Origin: Candidatus Zhuqueibacterota bacterium
GTDB taxonomy: Bacteria > Zhuqueibacterota > Zhuqueibacteria > Oceanimicrobiales > Oceanimicrobiaceae
Direction: 5' to 3'
Assembly: GCA_029262035.1 (NCBI GenBank)
Contig: JAJDAE010000138.1
Location: 1-37,524, forward strand
DNA length: 37,524 nucleotides
The notes under the pieces were generated by a model, which did no database searches, was not told the origin of the DNA, and saw nothing but the letters and a program-made list of their open reading frames with translations. The translations under genes and the position numbers were made by a program. Positions 36,620 through 37,524 of this stretch are shown one piece after another. Numbering within the stretch: the first letter of the stretch is position 1; each line of letters starts with the position of its first letter.

Positions 36620-37524
36620 ATGGTCAATTCAAAATTATTTACTCTTGGTGTCGAAGAAGAATTTCAACTCATCGATCCGAAAACGCGAGAATTAAAGTCG
36701 CACATCGCGCAGATGCTGCAAGCAAGAGATGCTAACCCGGCTCTAAAAGATGTGCTGAAAAAAGAATTGCATCAATCTGTTGTGGAGACCGGTACAAAAA
36801 TCTGCGCCGATATTAAAGAAGCACGCACAGAAGTTTCCAAATTACGCTCACAGCTTTCAACTCTGGCAAAAGAAAACGGCGCTGCCATTGCAGCAGCCGG
36901 TACACATCCCTTCACACACTGGAACAATGTGCCCATTACAGATGATCCGCGTTATAAAACACTGGTGCAGGATATGCAGCTTATCGCACGCGCTAATTTG
37001 ATTTTTGGCCTGCACGTTCATGTGGGTATCGACAACCGCGAAACCGGCCTTCATATTTTAAATGCAGCACGATATTTTTTGCCGCACATTTTGGCGCTTA
37101 CTTCAAACTCCCCATTCTGGGTTGGACGAAACACCGGTTTTAATTCCTACCGAATCAAAGTTTTTGATAGATTGCCGCGCACAGGCATTCCGGATTATTT
37201 CAGTAGTTTGGCAGAATATGAAAACTTTATCAAGCTGTTAGTCAAGACCAATTGCATTGACGATGGAAAGAAGATTTGGTGGGATATCCGCCTGCACCCG
37301 TATTTTGATACGCTGGAATTCAGGATTTGCGACGTACCCATGCGCGTTGATGAAACAATTGCAGTTGCCGCAATATTTCAAGCCATCGTTGCCAAGCTCC
37401 ACAAACTGATCAAACAAAATCTCGGTTTCCGGTTATATCGCCGGGCGCTGATTATGGAAAACCGTTGGCGTGCCAGCCGGTATGGTCTCAGTGGCAAACT
37501 TATCGATTTCGGCAAACAGGAAGA
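36620..37524 (+). CDS. YbdK-type carboxylate-amine ligase (GCS2 family), partial
   Basis: The frame opens at the ATG at 36620 and runs off the right edge after 301 codons. Family motifs are the opening FTLGVEEEFQLID, then FGLHVHVG near residue 130, and WDIRLHPYFDTLEFRICD near 224. GCS2 proteins are ATP-dependent gamma-glutamyl-type ligases; E. coli YbdK has weak glutamate-cysteine ligase activity and the true substrate is often unknown. No ribosome site is visible before the ATG. It is divergent from the PAS-receiver gene; the 277 bases between hold nothing else I can support. Confidence 0.93.
   Translation, partial: MVNSKLFTLGVEEEFQLIDPKTRELKSHIAQMLQARDANPALKDVLKKELHQSVVETGTKICADIKEARTEVSKLRSQLSTLAKENGAAIAAAGTHPFTHWNNVPITDDPRYKTLVQDMQLIARANLIFGLHVHVGIDNRETGLHILNAARYFLPHILALTSNSPFWVGRNTGFNSYRIKVFDRLPRTGIPDYFSSLAEYENFIKLLVKTNCIDDGKKIWWDIRLHPYFDTLEFRICDVPMRVDETIAVAAIFQAIVAKLHKLIKQNLGFRLYRRALIMENRWRASRYGLSGKLIDFGKQE

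Noticed and set aside
36346-36735. 129-codon plus-strand frame before and over the YbdK-type gene
   Set aside because: It overlaps the start of the GCS2 ligase in another frame, has Cys/Arg-rich non-protein-like sequence and no family match.

Overview
The window reads as chromosome of an AT-rich, diderm, LPS-making bacterium of the Fibrobacterota-Chlorobiota-Bacteroidota (FCB) superphylum, most like Calditrichota/KSB1-type lineages. The reasons are lpxH, a large secreted protein ending in a Por/type IX-like sorting domain with an 'NYPNPFN' motif, the rpsF-rpsR-rplI order without ssb, and hppA. The phylum is an inference; no rRNA is present.

Region 1 (1-15.4 kb) is mostly housekeeping. A class A penicillin-binding protein (cut at the left edge) and lpxH lie on the minus strand. 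Rightward follow two bacterial-microcompartment shell genes, ispE, spoVG, tRNA-Gln, prs, rplY/ctc, pth, hppA, rpsF, rpsR, rplI, a zinc-ribbon gene, ybbR, rsmE, rpsU, yqeY, cvpA and mutS2. The ispE-spoVG-prs-ctc-pth backbone resembles the Bacillus order. The surprise is that two BMC-H genes head it, with no microcompartment enzymes in sight.

Region 2 (15.6-20.3 kb) is accessory: an Hpt protein with a receiver protein, a UMF1-type transporter, a DUF819 membrane protein, and a PDDEXK/Rpn-type nuclease whose promoter predicts a leaderless mRNA.

Region 3 (20.3-31 kb) is envelope and surface: a periplasmic M16 peptidase, a membrane pseudokinase with three extracytoplasmic PEGA domains, a secreted TPR-like/PEGA protein, and a 1612-residue repeat protein with a sorting tail.

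Region 4 (31.3-37.5 kb) holds a Nudix plus metallo-beta-lactamase fusion and a three-part two-component set: a receiver, a PAS kinase whose own receiver has Asn at the phosphoacceptor site, and a PAS-receiver paralogue that kept its Asp but lost the phospho-accepting His and the ATPase domain. An imperfect nested palindrome that looks like a non-autonomous repeat separates the two paralogues. The right edge cuts a YbdK-type carboxylate-amine ligase.

The best candidates for something undescribed are the orphan microcompartment pair coupled to ispE, the pseudokinase-PEGA surface module, and the complementary decay of the two sensor paralogues.
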